Source of the DNA: Populus alba
Taxonomy: Eukaryota; Streptophyta; Magnoliopsida; Malpighiales; Salicaceae
Length of the DNA: 64,000 nt
NCBI RefSeq assembly: GCF_005239225.2
Contig: NC_133288.1
Location: 16,126,169 to 16,190,168, forward strand
Reading direction: 5' to 3'
Shown: in pieces, positions 45,261-58,079 of the stretch
How the letters are laid out: each line of letters starts with the position of its first letter
Numbering within the stretch: the stretch's first letter is position 1
Notes under the pieces: model-generated
The model's input: the letters and a program-made list of their open reading frames with translations, nothing else
Told to the model about the DNA's origin: nothing
The model's database searches: none
Made by a program: the position numbers and the translations under genes

Positions 45261-48200
45261 CCAGGACAATTCCTTGCCAATTTTTTTTTTTTTTTTTCAA
45301 TTGCTAGGACAATCCTACCTGAGGACAATTCCTTGCTAGGACAATTGCTTGCCATTCTTAATTTGACATATCTGTTAAGATTAATACGCTGCCCAATGGG
45401 CTAAGGTAGGATCATTATTGAGTTTCTTGCCCAAGTGCACATCTGATTAAAACACCCTAGACTGACAGAACACTCAGATCTTTCTTGATATGGACAAAAC
45501 TATTGTTCTTGGGTTTACCGTAGTCAAATCTATTAATCAGGCATCCCAGCTGATGAAGTGGCTGAAAGCCTGAAACTTCAAATGGATCTCCGCTTCTCAA
45601 GGCTGCTTTTGGATTTGAGTAATTGAGCTTGATTGATAGACTTACATTTTTCCTGCAAAACAAGTCTTGTCTTACTTAAGACGTGACAGATACATTAAAT
45701 GGTTCTTCAAAAGGGTCTCTTGATCAGCTTTTAAGGTCAAAAGAATAAAATAATAAATAGTATTAAATTATGATTTTTTTTTTTTTTACTTGACATTGAT
45801 TAAAATAAAGTAATTTTGCATCAAAATATGTTTTTTTACAGTCAAAGCATGTTATTTTTTAGCAAGTTTAGATTCAATTAGGCCATTAACCTTCGTTTTT
45901 AATTTTATCTCTCAATTTTTAAATTTGTTTAATTAGATCCTCAATTGAATTCTGATTTTAAGAATTAATTTAATTTTATCTCGTAAAATTTTAAAAAAAA
46001 CCCTTTTATTTTAGCGTGTTTTTCAAATTGGTTCTTGGTCTCGAATATTTTTAATTTCATCCTCAATTGATCTTCAAACTTCTAATTTCTTCAATTTTAT
46101 TTATATTTTCAATCGAATTTGATCACTGAATATGTGCATCTTTTGCAGAGAGGTCATTGATATGAAATCTCTTTAATTTGACTCTTAATTGACTCATAAA
46201 CTTTAATTTTTTTGCGATTTTTCCTTTGATTTCATCCTACTGAATTTGTAAAAAACTAAATTTGGTTATCTAGAATTCTTATATTCTCAATTAAACCTAA
46301 AATTACACTTCCAAACTTAATTTTTCACCCATTAAAAGTCCTTAATAAAATTAAGACATGCAATCAAATTAGTCTTAATAAAATTAATTTGACCTATTAA
46401 AAGTCTAATTAAGCTCTTGTACTTAATTAATTCTTTTAATTTTTTCAAATTAATTTAGTAAACTTAATTAAACCTTTTAATTAGGCCTATGGTTAAATCA
46501 AATCAACCTATTAATAATCTAATTAAGTCTTCAAACTAATTTGTTATGCAAATTCATATGATATTCATTTAAGTTAACCTTAAATCTGCATTATCTTGTA
46601 ATCTTAGATCCATTAGAGGTACAATTGGGTTTGCAATTTTGCACTTAAATCCCTCTCCATCATGTCTTTGCCAATCAAATTGAGAAGAAAAAAAATCATT
46701 GATTAAAAGGAAAAAAAAAAGGACTATAGTTGACACCAATTTTTTTTTTTTCTAAAAAAGGCATGCCATTTGTTTCTTGTTTCAATTTTGGTCCACTAAT
46801 TCAATCTCTTGCAAATGACAAAATCAAATTCTTTTTTGTGAAATCCAACACGAACTTGTCGTTACGATGTTTTTCCAAGATTACAGTAACTATAAAAGAA
46901 AAAAAATAAACAACCCCAAATCCTAATGAACAAAACATCAAAGGATGAAATTAAAAAAGAAAAAAAAATTGATAAAAAAAATTAAAACAAATTATCAGCC
47001 CAAATCCTAATAAACAGAACATCAAATGATGAAATTAAAAAAAAAATTAATAATAAAAAAAAGTACCACAACAAAAAACAAAATGAAATATTATTTGTAA
47101 TCTAGATGAATACCTCACAAAACATAATGATTACTTAGCTCTTTTAGTTTGTTTTAAAAATTTTAATTTAATTTAATGCTTTTGGTGTAAAAGACTTGTA
47201 TTAAACTATATTTACGTTTCTTTCACTTTCACTGTGTCAACCACCTAGCTTAAATAACACTAATTAACAAAAACCTAAAGAAAGTTAGATAAGCACTATA
47301 GATCAAGAAATAAAATATTGTGGATTAAAATAATATTTTGATTTTTTTTCCTTAACAAAAATTGATGGCCTTATTGATGGGGTAATATGATCTTTTTCAC
47401 ATGACTCATTAGTCATTATTTGATTGATTAGGGAAAGATCGCTAAATTATCCATACACGTAAAAATCCTTTGACTAGTATCTAGGAGCTTTTTAGTATTT
47501 TCATTATGTTTTTTTTTTTATAATAATTAATTATATTGTTGGAAACTTTAGTAATTGAATAAATATAAATATTTTTTTTTTTAAAAAAAATTGGTGCAAG
47601 GATTGCATGAGTAAAGGCATGGATTGTTTCTATGCCATTTGAGTAACGTGTGTGGGGAGGTTCGGTGGCCAAACAATGGCTTTTTTGGTAGCGATTGAAT
47701 TGTCTAAGCGATCTTTCCATCCCTAAACAACGTGTGATGTCAACGGACCATTGGTTTTAGCGTTATCAATTTCTTTTTTTCTTCTTTCTCTCATTTCTTT
47801 AATTTCCATGATTGGCCTTTCAAAATCTCAAAGAAAACCTCTAATTGTTTTTTTTCCTTTTAAATTTTCTCTATTTTCTTTTAATTATTATTGTTTTATT
47901 TCAGATGATTTATAGATTTTTTTCAATTTCATCCTCCAATTTTTTTTATCTAAAATATATGGTTTCTATTATTCTGATTGTTATTTATTTTATTTTAGAT
48001 GATTTTTAATTTTTTACAACTTCATCGTCCTTCAATTTTGTATCCTTCTATATTTTATCCTAAATCTTTTGATTACTATTTTTTCTACTTTGATAAATTT
48101 TTTAAATTGATTTTTTTTATTTTCATCCTTCAACATTAAATTGATTGAGAATTTACTTTTTTGATTGAGCCTAGAAATAAGATTTCATGAGTTGCAAATT

Positions 48201-49320
48201 GATATACCCGAGCTTGATTGTTTGTTTTTCTTTTTTTAAGCTCATTTTCTTAGTTTTTTATCCTTTATCATTTATTTAATTAGATATTGGGTTCCGCTAT
48301 TGCTTTTTATTTACTTCTGATATGATTTTTCATTGATTTTAAAAATAATTCAGGTTATCTCACCCTTCAACACTAAATTGTTTAATAATTGAGCGTTTTA
48401 TTTTTATTCAATTTTCTTTCGATAGGTTACCCTAATATTACAACCAAATCACAAATTTTGCATGTTGATTTGGGTGGGCTCAGGTCTAGTTTTTTGACAA
48501 TTTTTGGATTATGTAATTTTTTAATTTGTTCTTCACTATAAATCAAGCTTTGAATTTTTTTTTTGCTATCTATGAACTTATTGCATTCTCATTTAATTTC
48601 TTTCTTTATTATCAAATAAGATTCTTCAATATTTAATTTTTATAAAAAAAAATATTTTTTTTATTTCAATTTCATCATTTAGTATTTGATTAATTAAAAA
48701 TTAGTTTTCATGTCTTTTTTATCTCTTTTTTTTTTTCTATAAAATTATCACAATCTCATATTCATGATCACGAGTTTACATAGTTTAACTTGGGAAGGTT
48801 TTCATTTAAAAAAATAATTTTTATTTTTATTGTTGTCCACATTAACTTGTTTGATAATTGAATTTTAAAATTTTATTTAATTTGATTCCGACAAAATTAC
48901 CCTAATATCATGATTATTTTTAGGGTGCTAACCCAGATGAACTCGAGTCCAATTTTTTTAATATTTTTTTTGTTATAGTTTTTTTGTTTGTTTATCTACT
49001 CTCATTATATTTATTTTAATTTTATTATTAAATTAGCCAAGCTAATTAAACTCACATAAATCAATGATCCGAGTCTTAATATCACTAGAGAGGCTTCAGC
49101 ATTTATCTTTATTCCTTTCAGACAAGGTTTGGTTACATGATACAGAAATTTTGAGTCCCTTTTCACATCAACATCTGCTGTTGATTAACTTGAACAGAAC
49201 TCAAAAGAAAGAAAGAAAGAAAGACAGGTACTTTGACAATGCCACCACGGTGAAGTCTTTTAGCATGTAAAACCTCAAAACGAGTGAGAAAAATGTGTTG
49301 TGTATCTGTTTCCCACCTGA
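45261..49320. repeat. AT-rich repeat field
   Basis: The block 45890-46660 is a T-rich retro-type relic with 'ttcaattttatt', 'cctcaattga' and 'aattaagtct' words. The block 46900-47060 holds a roughly 90-bp repeat ('cccaaatcctaa', 'aaaacatcaaa.gatgaaatt') twice. The block 47760-48990 belongs to the family at 38490-39420. No gene is supported; the open frame at 49064-49270 is chance. Confidence 0.5.
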
Positions 49321-49323
49321 AAA

Positions 49324-51345
49324 GTCACAAATCAGAACCCTTAACATAAGCTGAATGCCTCCCCACAATTAGTTCGATGAGGGTTCTTCCACATCAGAAT
49401 CAGACTGCGTCTTGTCGCAGCATACAAGCATCTTTTCATTGCCGGTGACGACTGTTACCTCCTCTTTGCGGGTCGAAAGTTCATTTGCAACAACCAGATG
49501 CATCCTGTGCTTTTTAAGAGCCATCTCAGGTTTCTCCAGAAGAATCTTCGAATCTGTCTCAAGCTGTTGAATCCAATGGGGATAAAAATCAGGGCTAACT
49601 AGAACATAAATCCCAGGTTGAAGCTTTTACTTAATAATAATAACAAGCAACATGTCAGGTTGTGATCACCTTTTCCTTTCAAGGTAGGGGAAAGGAGAAG
49701 CCAAAATCAACAGAAGTCTTTCAACAGAATCATACAACAGGAAATAATGAAGTTCTCTACTATGAAGGTACTATCTGATTGTCCAGAGAGACAAACATAT
49801 CATCAGTCTTCCGTTAAGACACAGGAAATAATGAGGGGCCACACTCCTACTTATCTTCCCTGTATATGTATTTAGTAAACTGAGAATACGCAAAAACACA
49901 GAACCAGAAATTAGGTTTCTGTTTAAATATTGTGCAGTGGCTGTTCCAACTGCAGCTCGTCATCTAATAAACCTTTTTCAGCGATATGCTCTAACATCTT
50001 TGAATCCCCAAAAAGACATCAAGAAGGGTGGCACATCATCTAACCTTGAATGGTATGCAGAAGGCCATGGGGGCCCATGCTTTCTTCAGCGCTGAGAGCA
50101 TTTTTGGGACCTGCAACAGTCGCATGTCCAGAGGGCCAGATGCTGACTGGATCTTGTGCTCTGCCTGCAGATATAATCGTGCTAGTTACAACCGAAAACA
50201 TACACGGGCATTTCATCTTCCAAATCAATTATGTTTCAAGATCCCAGGAACAATTAGTTGCTATTGGATGAAATCCTGGGACTAAATGTTGTCAGAACTA
50301 ATCAAGAGAGCATAGCAAGTTTTAAATTTATTCAAGCATTACCATGCTCTTCCATGGAGCATAAAAGTCAGACACAGCAGGTGACCCAAGATCCCTCATT
50401 GACATTGCTATGCTTCGTAATATCTGCCACTGATGCAAGACATTGATTCAGCACATGAAAGTAGAAAAGCTGTTGCACATATCTGTGTGCGCGGGAAAAA
50501 AAAAAGCAGCTTGGACAGAAAGAATACAGATAAATAAACTTGTAAGAAAAACATTAATTACTGAAATTCATAAATTAGCATCCAAAACACCGAATGACTA
50601 ATGAAGAATCCATGGCCTGATATGGAAATTGTTAGGAAAGACTGAATTTCTGCCAGGATGTTCAACTTACTAGCATCACAATTAAAGCTATACTCATTGA
50701 ACAGGCAACATTCATGAAAAGTATGCATTACACGCAAAAGCGTATGAAAGAACAGAAAAAAACGATTTCCATTATGAGCAAACAAATGGATTTTTTACGT
50801 GGACAAAAGAAATCATAGGAAATTATTATGAAAGTCAGCACACTGGTTTGGAATTTCTGGAATCAGAATGAAAAGCTGACTGAAACTAAAAATATAACAG
50901 CATATCCAGCCTTGATAAAATATCTGCAAGAAAATCGTTCAAAACACACTCAATTGAGAACAGTTTAGAAGAGGGTTTCTCTATTTTATAAGTTCCAAAG
51001 TTGATTACTCAGTAGAAGTAGCTCCTCTATGGCCTGAACTGAAATTATCAATGTAACGCACGCAACATTGCTCCAACGGAACCGTGGTGCCACCAGATGT
51101 CACACACACAACCACCGTAGGACTCCCTTTTCCTGCATTTACTTCCTTATCAAAACAGCCAACACCTGATTAAACACCAGTAAATGAGTTAGTTTCTTGC
51201 CTGGTGGCGGAGAATTGAATTCAATGAAATCCTTCAATTTCTTGGCAATCCCATCACAGTCTTTCAGAGGAGGAGCTGAATCAAAAAATGATCCGATTTC
51301 AGCATCTAATGGATTTTCTGATACTGAACCATTTCTAGAATCCAT
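49324..51345 (-). pseudogene. Phosphopantothenate-cysteine ligase (PPCS/CoaB) pseudogene, intron-containing
   Basis: PPCS joins 4'-phosphopantothenate and cysteine in coenzyme A synthesis. Recognised exons: 51345-51201 (MDSRNGSVSENPLDAEI, APPLKD, KLKDFIEFNS), 51165-51008 ([33 protein letters not shown], then off-family with TAA), 50429-50343 (ILRSIAMSMRDLG, VSDFYAPWKSM), 50164-50045 ([35 protein letters not shown]) and 49563-49324 ([31 protein letters not shown]). Damage: the segment after STE is missing; about eight codons covering the conserved LAAA part are lost in frame; intron 1 has shrunk to 35 bp with a GC donor; one C is lost near 49383, so the frame ends EEPSSN while the old frame goes on to 49324. 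Kept introns show a duplicated, not retro-copied, gene. Confidence 0.88.
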
Positions 51346-52070
51346 TCAAATTCACTGCCATAAAAGAGAAATCACCATTGTCGAGTTCAGAGAATTAGAC
51401 ATTAAATGGCAATGCCAACCAGCAAAACCAAAAACATGAAGGAAAAAAAAAGTTATAACAAAACCCAAAATAGACGGAAAGATAGAGAGATTGATGTGTA
51501 CAATAATAGAAAGGGTTTGTAGAGAAATTAAGAGCATATCCAGAAAACTTGAAAAAGTGATAGAGAAAACTGTCAGGTCGGGTCAGCTCTGCTCTGCATA
51601 CTGAAGAGGAGTCGATTCTCAATTTATACGAGTAGTGGAAAGAGAATATCAGCTTGGCATATAATAATTATTATTAAGTAATATTAATAGTTTTATAAAA
51701 AGCATTCAAAGTTTGTTAGAATTTGTTTATTATTATTATTACTGCTGCTGCAGCTGCCGTGTTTTGTTCCCGCCAATCGGTGCATGGAACGGAGACCTTG
51801 ACCGAAAAAAAGAAGAAGATAAGTACAAAAAAACTAAAATAAATGGTGGATTCTATGCGAAAACTAACGTGTATATTAATTAATAAACAAAAACCAAGTA
51901 ATGTGGTGAATTAACTGTTGCATTTGCATTGTACATTCTCCTACGGATTTACTATTTCTCATGCACGAGATCCGGAAATAAACTATGATAAGTATCTCTC
52001 TGCAAATGATATATACTGGCAAGGAAGGAGGAGGCAAGAAAACAATGCAAGGAATAACAACTGAACATAC
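51346..52070. other. Flank of the PPCS pseudogene
   Basis: The first 250 bp (51350-51600) are less AT-rich and may be the old PPCS leader and promoter, with tca/ctc words in sense. An attattatt run with a ctgctgcagctgc patch lies at 51730-51760. No gene is seen. Confidence 0.35.
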
Positions 52071-52157
52071 CAATCCGCAACTAGCACCAACAAGAACAGC
52101 CTGTGATGTTACTGGTTGCACTGCATCCAACAAGCTATAAAGCAACAATTGTTTTCC
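52071..52157 (-). pseudogene. Orphan 29-codon exon of unknown gene
   Basis: It is bounded by an acceptor (TTTTTCACTTTTCAG) and a donor (GTATGT), starts and ends in phase 0, and reads GKQLLLYSLLDAVQ then PVTSQAVLVGASCGL. It is hydrophobic, like a membrane or core helix. No neighbouring exon on the same strand fits. It could be a relic of a transporter-type gene, but I do not recognise it. Confidence 0.4.
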
Positions 52158-55100
52158 CTGAAAAGTGAAAAACCGAAAAAAATAAAAACAAGGAGACTGT
52201 ATATATATATATCAATCCAAGATGTATTAATTATACAAAAAAAAAACTAAAAGAGATGTTGTTTCTATGCGAAAATGCGAAAATTAATGTGCAGATTAAC
52301 AAAAACTAAGCCATTTAGTGGATTCGTGTTGTAGCATCTGCACTGTACACTCCCACGAATTATTATGAATTAGAACATTTATTTTTTAAAACAATTTCAA
52401 TATAATCTTCAAACTTTTTTTTTTCATGCAATTTAACTCTTTCAAACTCAAATTAGCACCCAATTACTTATTATGTTTTAAAAAGAATGGTTAGATTAAA
52501 AGACAGGACTAAAATAAAATATAAAAAATTAATGGATAGCATAGGTAATAATTTTGAATTTCATTTGAAAAGTTCATTTTGGCATCATCTTTTTTAGTTA
52601 TTATGTAATTGGCCTCTTTAGTTGATGGAAATTAAATTTTAATATCAAATTTCATTTTTCTTATTTCTCATATCTTTTTTGTGAGAGGATAGAGGCTTGT
52701 TAGATTCTGTAGAGAGAGAGTCACCATTGACAATGATTTGGGCAACAAAAATGGTCAATAATTATGTCAATGAGTTTTATTTCATGAAGGGAGATTCAAC
52801 TAAGTGTTTTCTTTCCTTCTCCATGCCCTAGAAGGCAGATTTAACCGCATCAATATTTTTGAATTCAGATTAATTTTGATTTTTTAATTATTTTTTGGGT
52901 TTTTAAGGTTGTAGATAGGTTTATCAATGTGTTTTGAGTGTTTTTTTTACGTAATTTGGGTCAAGAACAAGTTAAGAATAAGTTTTTTTTGGCAAAAACA
53001 ACTTGATGGATCTTGTTTGAGTGACCTCTAGTTGTTGGATTTATTGGAAAGTAGAAGAGGCATTGTTTGTTGTCGTATACAACACGTAGTTTTCTATATT
53101 TGCTTAAAAATAATAGAATAGATAACATGTCATTCATTGCCTTAAGAAATAGAAAAAAATTAAAGACAGGCCTAGGCAACGGGTTGGATTTTTTTTCTTT
53201 TAATGCTCAGGCAAGTTGGGCCATTAGGCCTACACGCCTAGGCTCCTTTTAGTTTTTTTTTCTTTTTTTGCTATTTTATATTTGGGTTAAAAAAATTAAT
53301 AAAGAAATCATTGAACCAAAATAAGTTCATGAGTTGGGTCGCATGTTAAACCAATTAATTCGTAGCATTTGAGCTATTATTTGTTTTGCTTTTTTTGTTT
53401 AATGTTTTTTTTGTCCCTCAAGTAAAAAAAAATAAACAAATCACCTTTTATTATTGATGATCTTCTTTTTTTTTTTTAACTCCAACATAAAATAATATAA
53501 TTTCAACACATGTTATTAATGATTTACTTTTGCTATCTCAACCCTAAATACCTATCATGGTTTTTTTCCTTTGAAGAAAAAAATTCATACAAAAAATAAT
53601 TATCATATGCTTTATTGTCATAGTATATAGCAGAAATCTTATAGCTTGTAAGAAAATCAAAAGGATGTGGGGGATTCACAGTGCATAAATGCATTATGGA
53701 TCCTCTCATAAAATTATGTGGACTCATTATTTATAGTGTTTATTTCATCCCTTTTCTTTTTTTTTATTTACCCCTTATAGGACCAAACTATTGGTCAATT
53801 TAGGCTAATTTATTAGAAGATTGTAAGGTTGAAAGATAGAAGATCAAAATGAAAAACACAGAGGAAATTAATGGCTTCTTCAAACTTTGGATGAAATGTT
53901 TATTTAATCCTTATATTTTTTGAATTATAAATATCTTGTCCCTCCAATTTTTTATTTTTTTTTAAAAGATAGTTGTAGTCCAAAACTTTACACTTTTCTT
54001 ATTTTTAAGTTCATGGTATAAGAGAAGAGAGTCACCAGATTCACGTGATAAAGAGAAAAAATAAGCATTGATGTTGATTTTGGCCATCAAAATAGTTGAT
54101 CTTGGTATCAACAATTTTTTATTTGGTGAGGGGAGTTCTATTTTGGTGTTTTCTCACCTTAAAAATCCTTTTTTTTAAAAAAAAAAAAAACTAGATTTAA
54201 GCTCGAATATTTTTTGTTTCGGAATGATTTCGGGTTTTTATGTGTTGTTTTAAGTCGTTTAAGGCCATTAATGAGTTTACCAAGTTGTTTAGGAGCTTTT
54301 CTAGGTATTTAATTTTCTAATCACTACAATGGTCGGTGTCTAGAAAAAAACAGATGATGCATCATTTCTCTTATCAAACGACGTGTTGTCTAGCTTTTTT
54401 TTTTTTTTAAATAATGGGGCGGACAACACATTAGGATTTAAAAAATAAGGGCCAACTCGCGTGCCCTTTCTAAATAGCCCAAGCGTGCTGGCCTCACTTC
54501 TTTCTTTTTTTTCCTTTCTTCTAATTTTGACCCTTTTTTAAATGATTTTTTTTCTAATATGTATTTTGTAGAATAAATTTTTAATTTATATTTAATTTAG
54601 TACCTTTTCTGTCTGTTTTTTATTTTTTATTTAGATTGTTTTAAATAACTGTTGTATGTATTTAATTTTTTAAAATATTATTCTTATTTATCTATGATTT
54701 TTTTTTGTTTTATTTAAATGAATTATATTTTTTAAAAAAATATATATTTATTTTTGGATAGTATTTCTAATTAGCACAACCTTGCTTAATATTTGTTTTT
54801 TTTTTAATTTTATTTTTTGTGTGTATTTATTTCTACTATCATCTGATTAAGTAATCAAATTTATTTTAATAAATAAAATCATTAAACATAGCCGGGTAAA
54901 TAACCTATGTTACGATATCAAATATCTTAATGTCTCTTAATTATTCCAGTTATGTTTTTAATTATCATTAATGATTTTTTATTTTATTTATTAACACATA
55001 TAATTTTTGATTTATTTAATTAAATGTGTATATAAATCTTTTGATTTACACTTAAAAAATTTTATGTAAGAAAACGACTCGGGAAAGCTTGCATCAAATT

Positions 55101-56149
55101 TTTTCATTGAAAAGAAAATATTTGATCCACAGCAAAGGACGAGTAAAATAGCTAGCACTTTCTACATGAAGGGTCATAAATGAAATAATTCGAATCAATG
55201 ATTTATTGCATAATACTTAGTTGCTTTAGTGTTTTTTTTTCCCCCCTTAAACTAGTTAAAGCCGGTGCTTCATCAAATTTGGGCACTGAGTCCAGAACCT
55301 CCATGAGCCGATATTTTTAGACATACCTATGAAGTTTGACAATTATCAGACAGTAAAAATAGTTGAGGCAGGAAGGGTGATGGTAAAAGTAGCTGTGAAA
55401 AATGGACAAGAAAATTGAATCAGTAGCAACGCATACGGTTAGAGTTGAGAGAACATTAACTAACAACATGACGGATGATCAAGAAATCAGACTAGAAAGT
55501 GGGCAGAAACCTATACCAGCAGCACTATTATCGTTGCCTTCCAAATCAAAGAAGAAAGTCATTGGAAATAGTAATAGTTAGCTAGCTCTAGTGATCAAGT
55601 ACTGCTTCCATGGCTGGATCATGTGCAGGAAAGGTTGATAAGATAGTTAAGTAGATGGGACAAATGATAGCAACTCCTCATGATCCTTCAGGACCACGCC
55701 TCTTTTGCCTAAACCATGTCTTGATTGATTTAAAGTACGGATCCATTGATGAAGACACCACCTTTTCGACCATGGTTCAGATTTGGGGTTAGAGCCATTA
55801 CTTCTCCAAGCTAGGTACTGTTTTTATTTCACCACTCATACAGGTTTAAGAATAGTACTACTTGATCTCCTTTTATACCTCACTACTCAACTATCTTGAA
55901 AAAGAATGAATATACCCCATGGATTTTGATGGAACTATTTCGTAATAAAAGCTTGCATTAGGGATTGGTCAAAATCACCATCCATAACATTGCACGAAAT
56001 AGTGAAGTGGACCTGTATTGTCTGTGTTGAAATACATTGTTGTGAGCCCGCTCTGTCTACAAACATGCATGGGGTTTAATGGATATGGTGGCCTATATAA
56101 GATCACGTTGATTGCTAGCTCCTAGGGAAAACTAAAGGCAAACGGGTTT
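52158..56149. repeat. AT-rich repeat field
   Basis: Two related blocks lie at about 52680-52960 and 54010-54310. Both have gagagtcacca near the start, then 'ttgatttggcaacaaaa'-like words, 'ggtcaat…tcaa' and a 'gggagattc' to 'tgttttctc' stretch. Many long T- or A-runs are present (e.g. 54171-54190, 54397-54410). The stretch 55070-56140 is less AT-rich but has no frame or motif I can name. No gene is supported. Confidence 0.45.
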
Positions 56150-56194
56150 TGAACCCGACGTGAATCAAACACGCTACCGATGCGCCACGGATCC
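56150..56194 (-). pseudogene. tRNA-Trp-like pseudogene lacking the anticodon arm
   Basis: Read on the minus strand from 56194: GGATCCGTGGCGCATCGG is the acceptor and D-arm of plant tRNA-Trp (two changes near the D-loop), then TAGCG runs directly into TGTTTGATTCACGTCGGG and TTCA, the T-arm and acceptor 3' half. About 27 bases (anticodon arm and variable loop) are missing; length is 45 instead of about 72. Box A and a near-perfect box B are both kept, closer together than normal. Confidence 0.82.
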
Positions 56195-56408
56195 ACTGGT
56201 GATATACATATCTGACAAATCATGAAGTTAAACCGCAGGCCGGTACACCTGCTTCCCGCCAAACCCATTTGTCACCGGAAGGAAGGAAAGAAAGCCTCTT
56301 TTATACGTTATCAAGACCCCTTTCCTTAAACCCCGTTCTCGTAGGAGAAGAAGAGAAACGTGTTATTTTGCATTCGTTATCATCCACTTGGCAGTCTTTC
56401 TTATCACC

Positions 56409-56513
56409 ATGGCCGTCGATGATTATTGCCATAACTCTCACAAAGAGGGAGAGCGTCGTTTCAGCCTCTTCTTGAAAACCCTTTTCTTGGCCCCTCTTCT
56501 TCCACGTTAGCAC
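56409..56513 (+). CDS. Possible 34-aa peptide ORF
   Basis: The ATG sits in a very good plant context (ATCACCATGGCC). The frame reads MAVDDYCHNSHKEGERRF, then SLFLKTLFLAPLLPR and a TAG. The region is less AT-rich than its surroundings and begins with a purine-rich stretch like a leader. It could be a small peptide, or a first exon whose remainder was lost to the element at 56814. No family is recognised. Confidence 0.3.
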
Positions 56514-56813
56514 TCTTCTTCTTTTCTTGGTTTCGATCTTTTTTTTTTTCGTTCAAGAAAATTGGTCTCTGCTAACTTCTGTTATTTTGGGTTTCTGATA
56601 TTTAACTTGTTTGTATGTTTAGTTACTATTTTAATTGTTGACAATGGATCTCTATCTGATAATCCATCCTAATTTCCAATCACGAGCAAGAACTTGGAAA
56701 GTATCCATGAATGTTTTCTTGGCTGGTAGGTTAATACCCTGATTCTAGCAATGAATTTCAATGGAATAGTGAACGTCAGAGGTTTGTAAAGGAGCAAAAG
56801 GGAAAGAGATTAA

Positions 56814-57790
56814 GGCCTCGTTTGTTTGCTGAAAAGTAGTTTCTTTTTAGAAAGTGAATTCCAGGAAAGTGAATTTCGAGAAAGTATTTTTCGATATTTG
56901 ATAGTGTAATGGGAAATAAGTTGAAAAACACTTTCCAGTGTTTGATTATATCATGGAAAATGAGCTGGAAAATAACTTATTAATATTTTATTTTATTTCA
57001 AGTTTATTAAAATAATGAGGAACAAATCTTACAAATTAAAAAGTTAGATGAGAATAAAATTGAAAAAAAATATAATTTCATAAATTACCTCAAATAAAAT
57101 AAATAATAATCAAAATAATAGAGATCAAATCTAAAAAATTAAAAAAAAAATGAAAGATGAAGAAATTAAAATAATAATAATCAACATTTCATAAATTATT
57201 TCAAATAAAATAAAGTAACAATCAAAAGAATGAGGACCAAATTTGATAGATAAAAAATTTCAATAAAAAAATGATAAGAAAAAAGCAAATAGCAATTATA
57301 AAAATAAGGATCAAAGTTAATATAAAAATAAAATTTTAAGAGATGAAATTGAAAAATAAATATTCAAAACAAAATATATATAGCAATTAAAAGTTTGAGG
57401 ATCAAATTTGATATAATCAACAAATAATAACATTTCTAAATTTTTCACAACTTTCGGAAAGTGTTTTCCGCCCAAATTTTTCAGGAAAACACTTTCCTGA
57501 AAACCAAGCTAAATTTTTCTTTTACTGGAAAGTGTTTTTCGTTGATCAACTTTTCTAATGGCAAACAAACACAAGAAAGTTTGGAAAGTGATTTCCCGGA
57601 AACCACTTTTCGGAAAACAAATACAGTTAAAGGAAAACACTTTCCTGAAAACCAAGCCAAATTTTTCTTTGACTGAAATATTTTTCGTTGAAAGTATTTT
57701 CCGTTGACCAACTTTTCTAATGGCAAACAAACACAGAAAAGTTTAGAAAATGGTTTCCCGGAAAGTAGTTTCCGGGAAACAAACATAGTC
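56814..57790. mobile_element. Second PIF/Harbinger-like element (977 bp), related to 37102-37985
   Basis: The left end ggcctcgtttgtttgctga follows TAA (56811-56813). The right end is gggaaacaaacatagtc, followed by gaa (57791-57793), a decayed TAA copy. Both arms are full of ggaaagtg/cactttcc words as in the first element. The right arm contains an internal duplication: 57480-57610 and 57630-57780 share ggaaaacactttcctgaaaa and later parts. No transposase is encoded; open frames here are repeat translation. Confidence 0.68.
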
Positions 57791-58079
57791 GAAGAGGGCA
57801 AGAGAGAGAGGGAGGGAGGGAGAGAGGGAGATAAATTTGTTAATTAATCATTCTTGCTTCATTCTTGTTGATAATCGGTTGCATATAACATCAAATATGC
57901 TAACTAAGAGCATCTAATAGTTCCCTAAGCTTAAGCCAAGACATGACAGTTCTCTCAACATAATAAAAATAACAACTTAGTAAACGGTGCGTCTTACATG
58001 AGTAAATGATGTGTTTTTGCGATTTCCCTACAATTTTTTCAATGATTATATGGTTCAAATGTCTTGATTTCTTCTTCCC
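57791..58079. other. Stretch between Harbinger-like element and gypsy relic
   Basis: It has a GA-rich run (57797-57830) followed by ordinary AT-rich sequence. It may hold the 3' non-coding part of the gypsy relic. No LTR border can be set. Confidence 0.3.
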
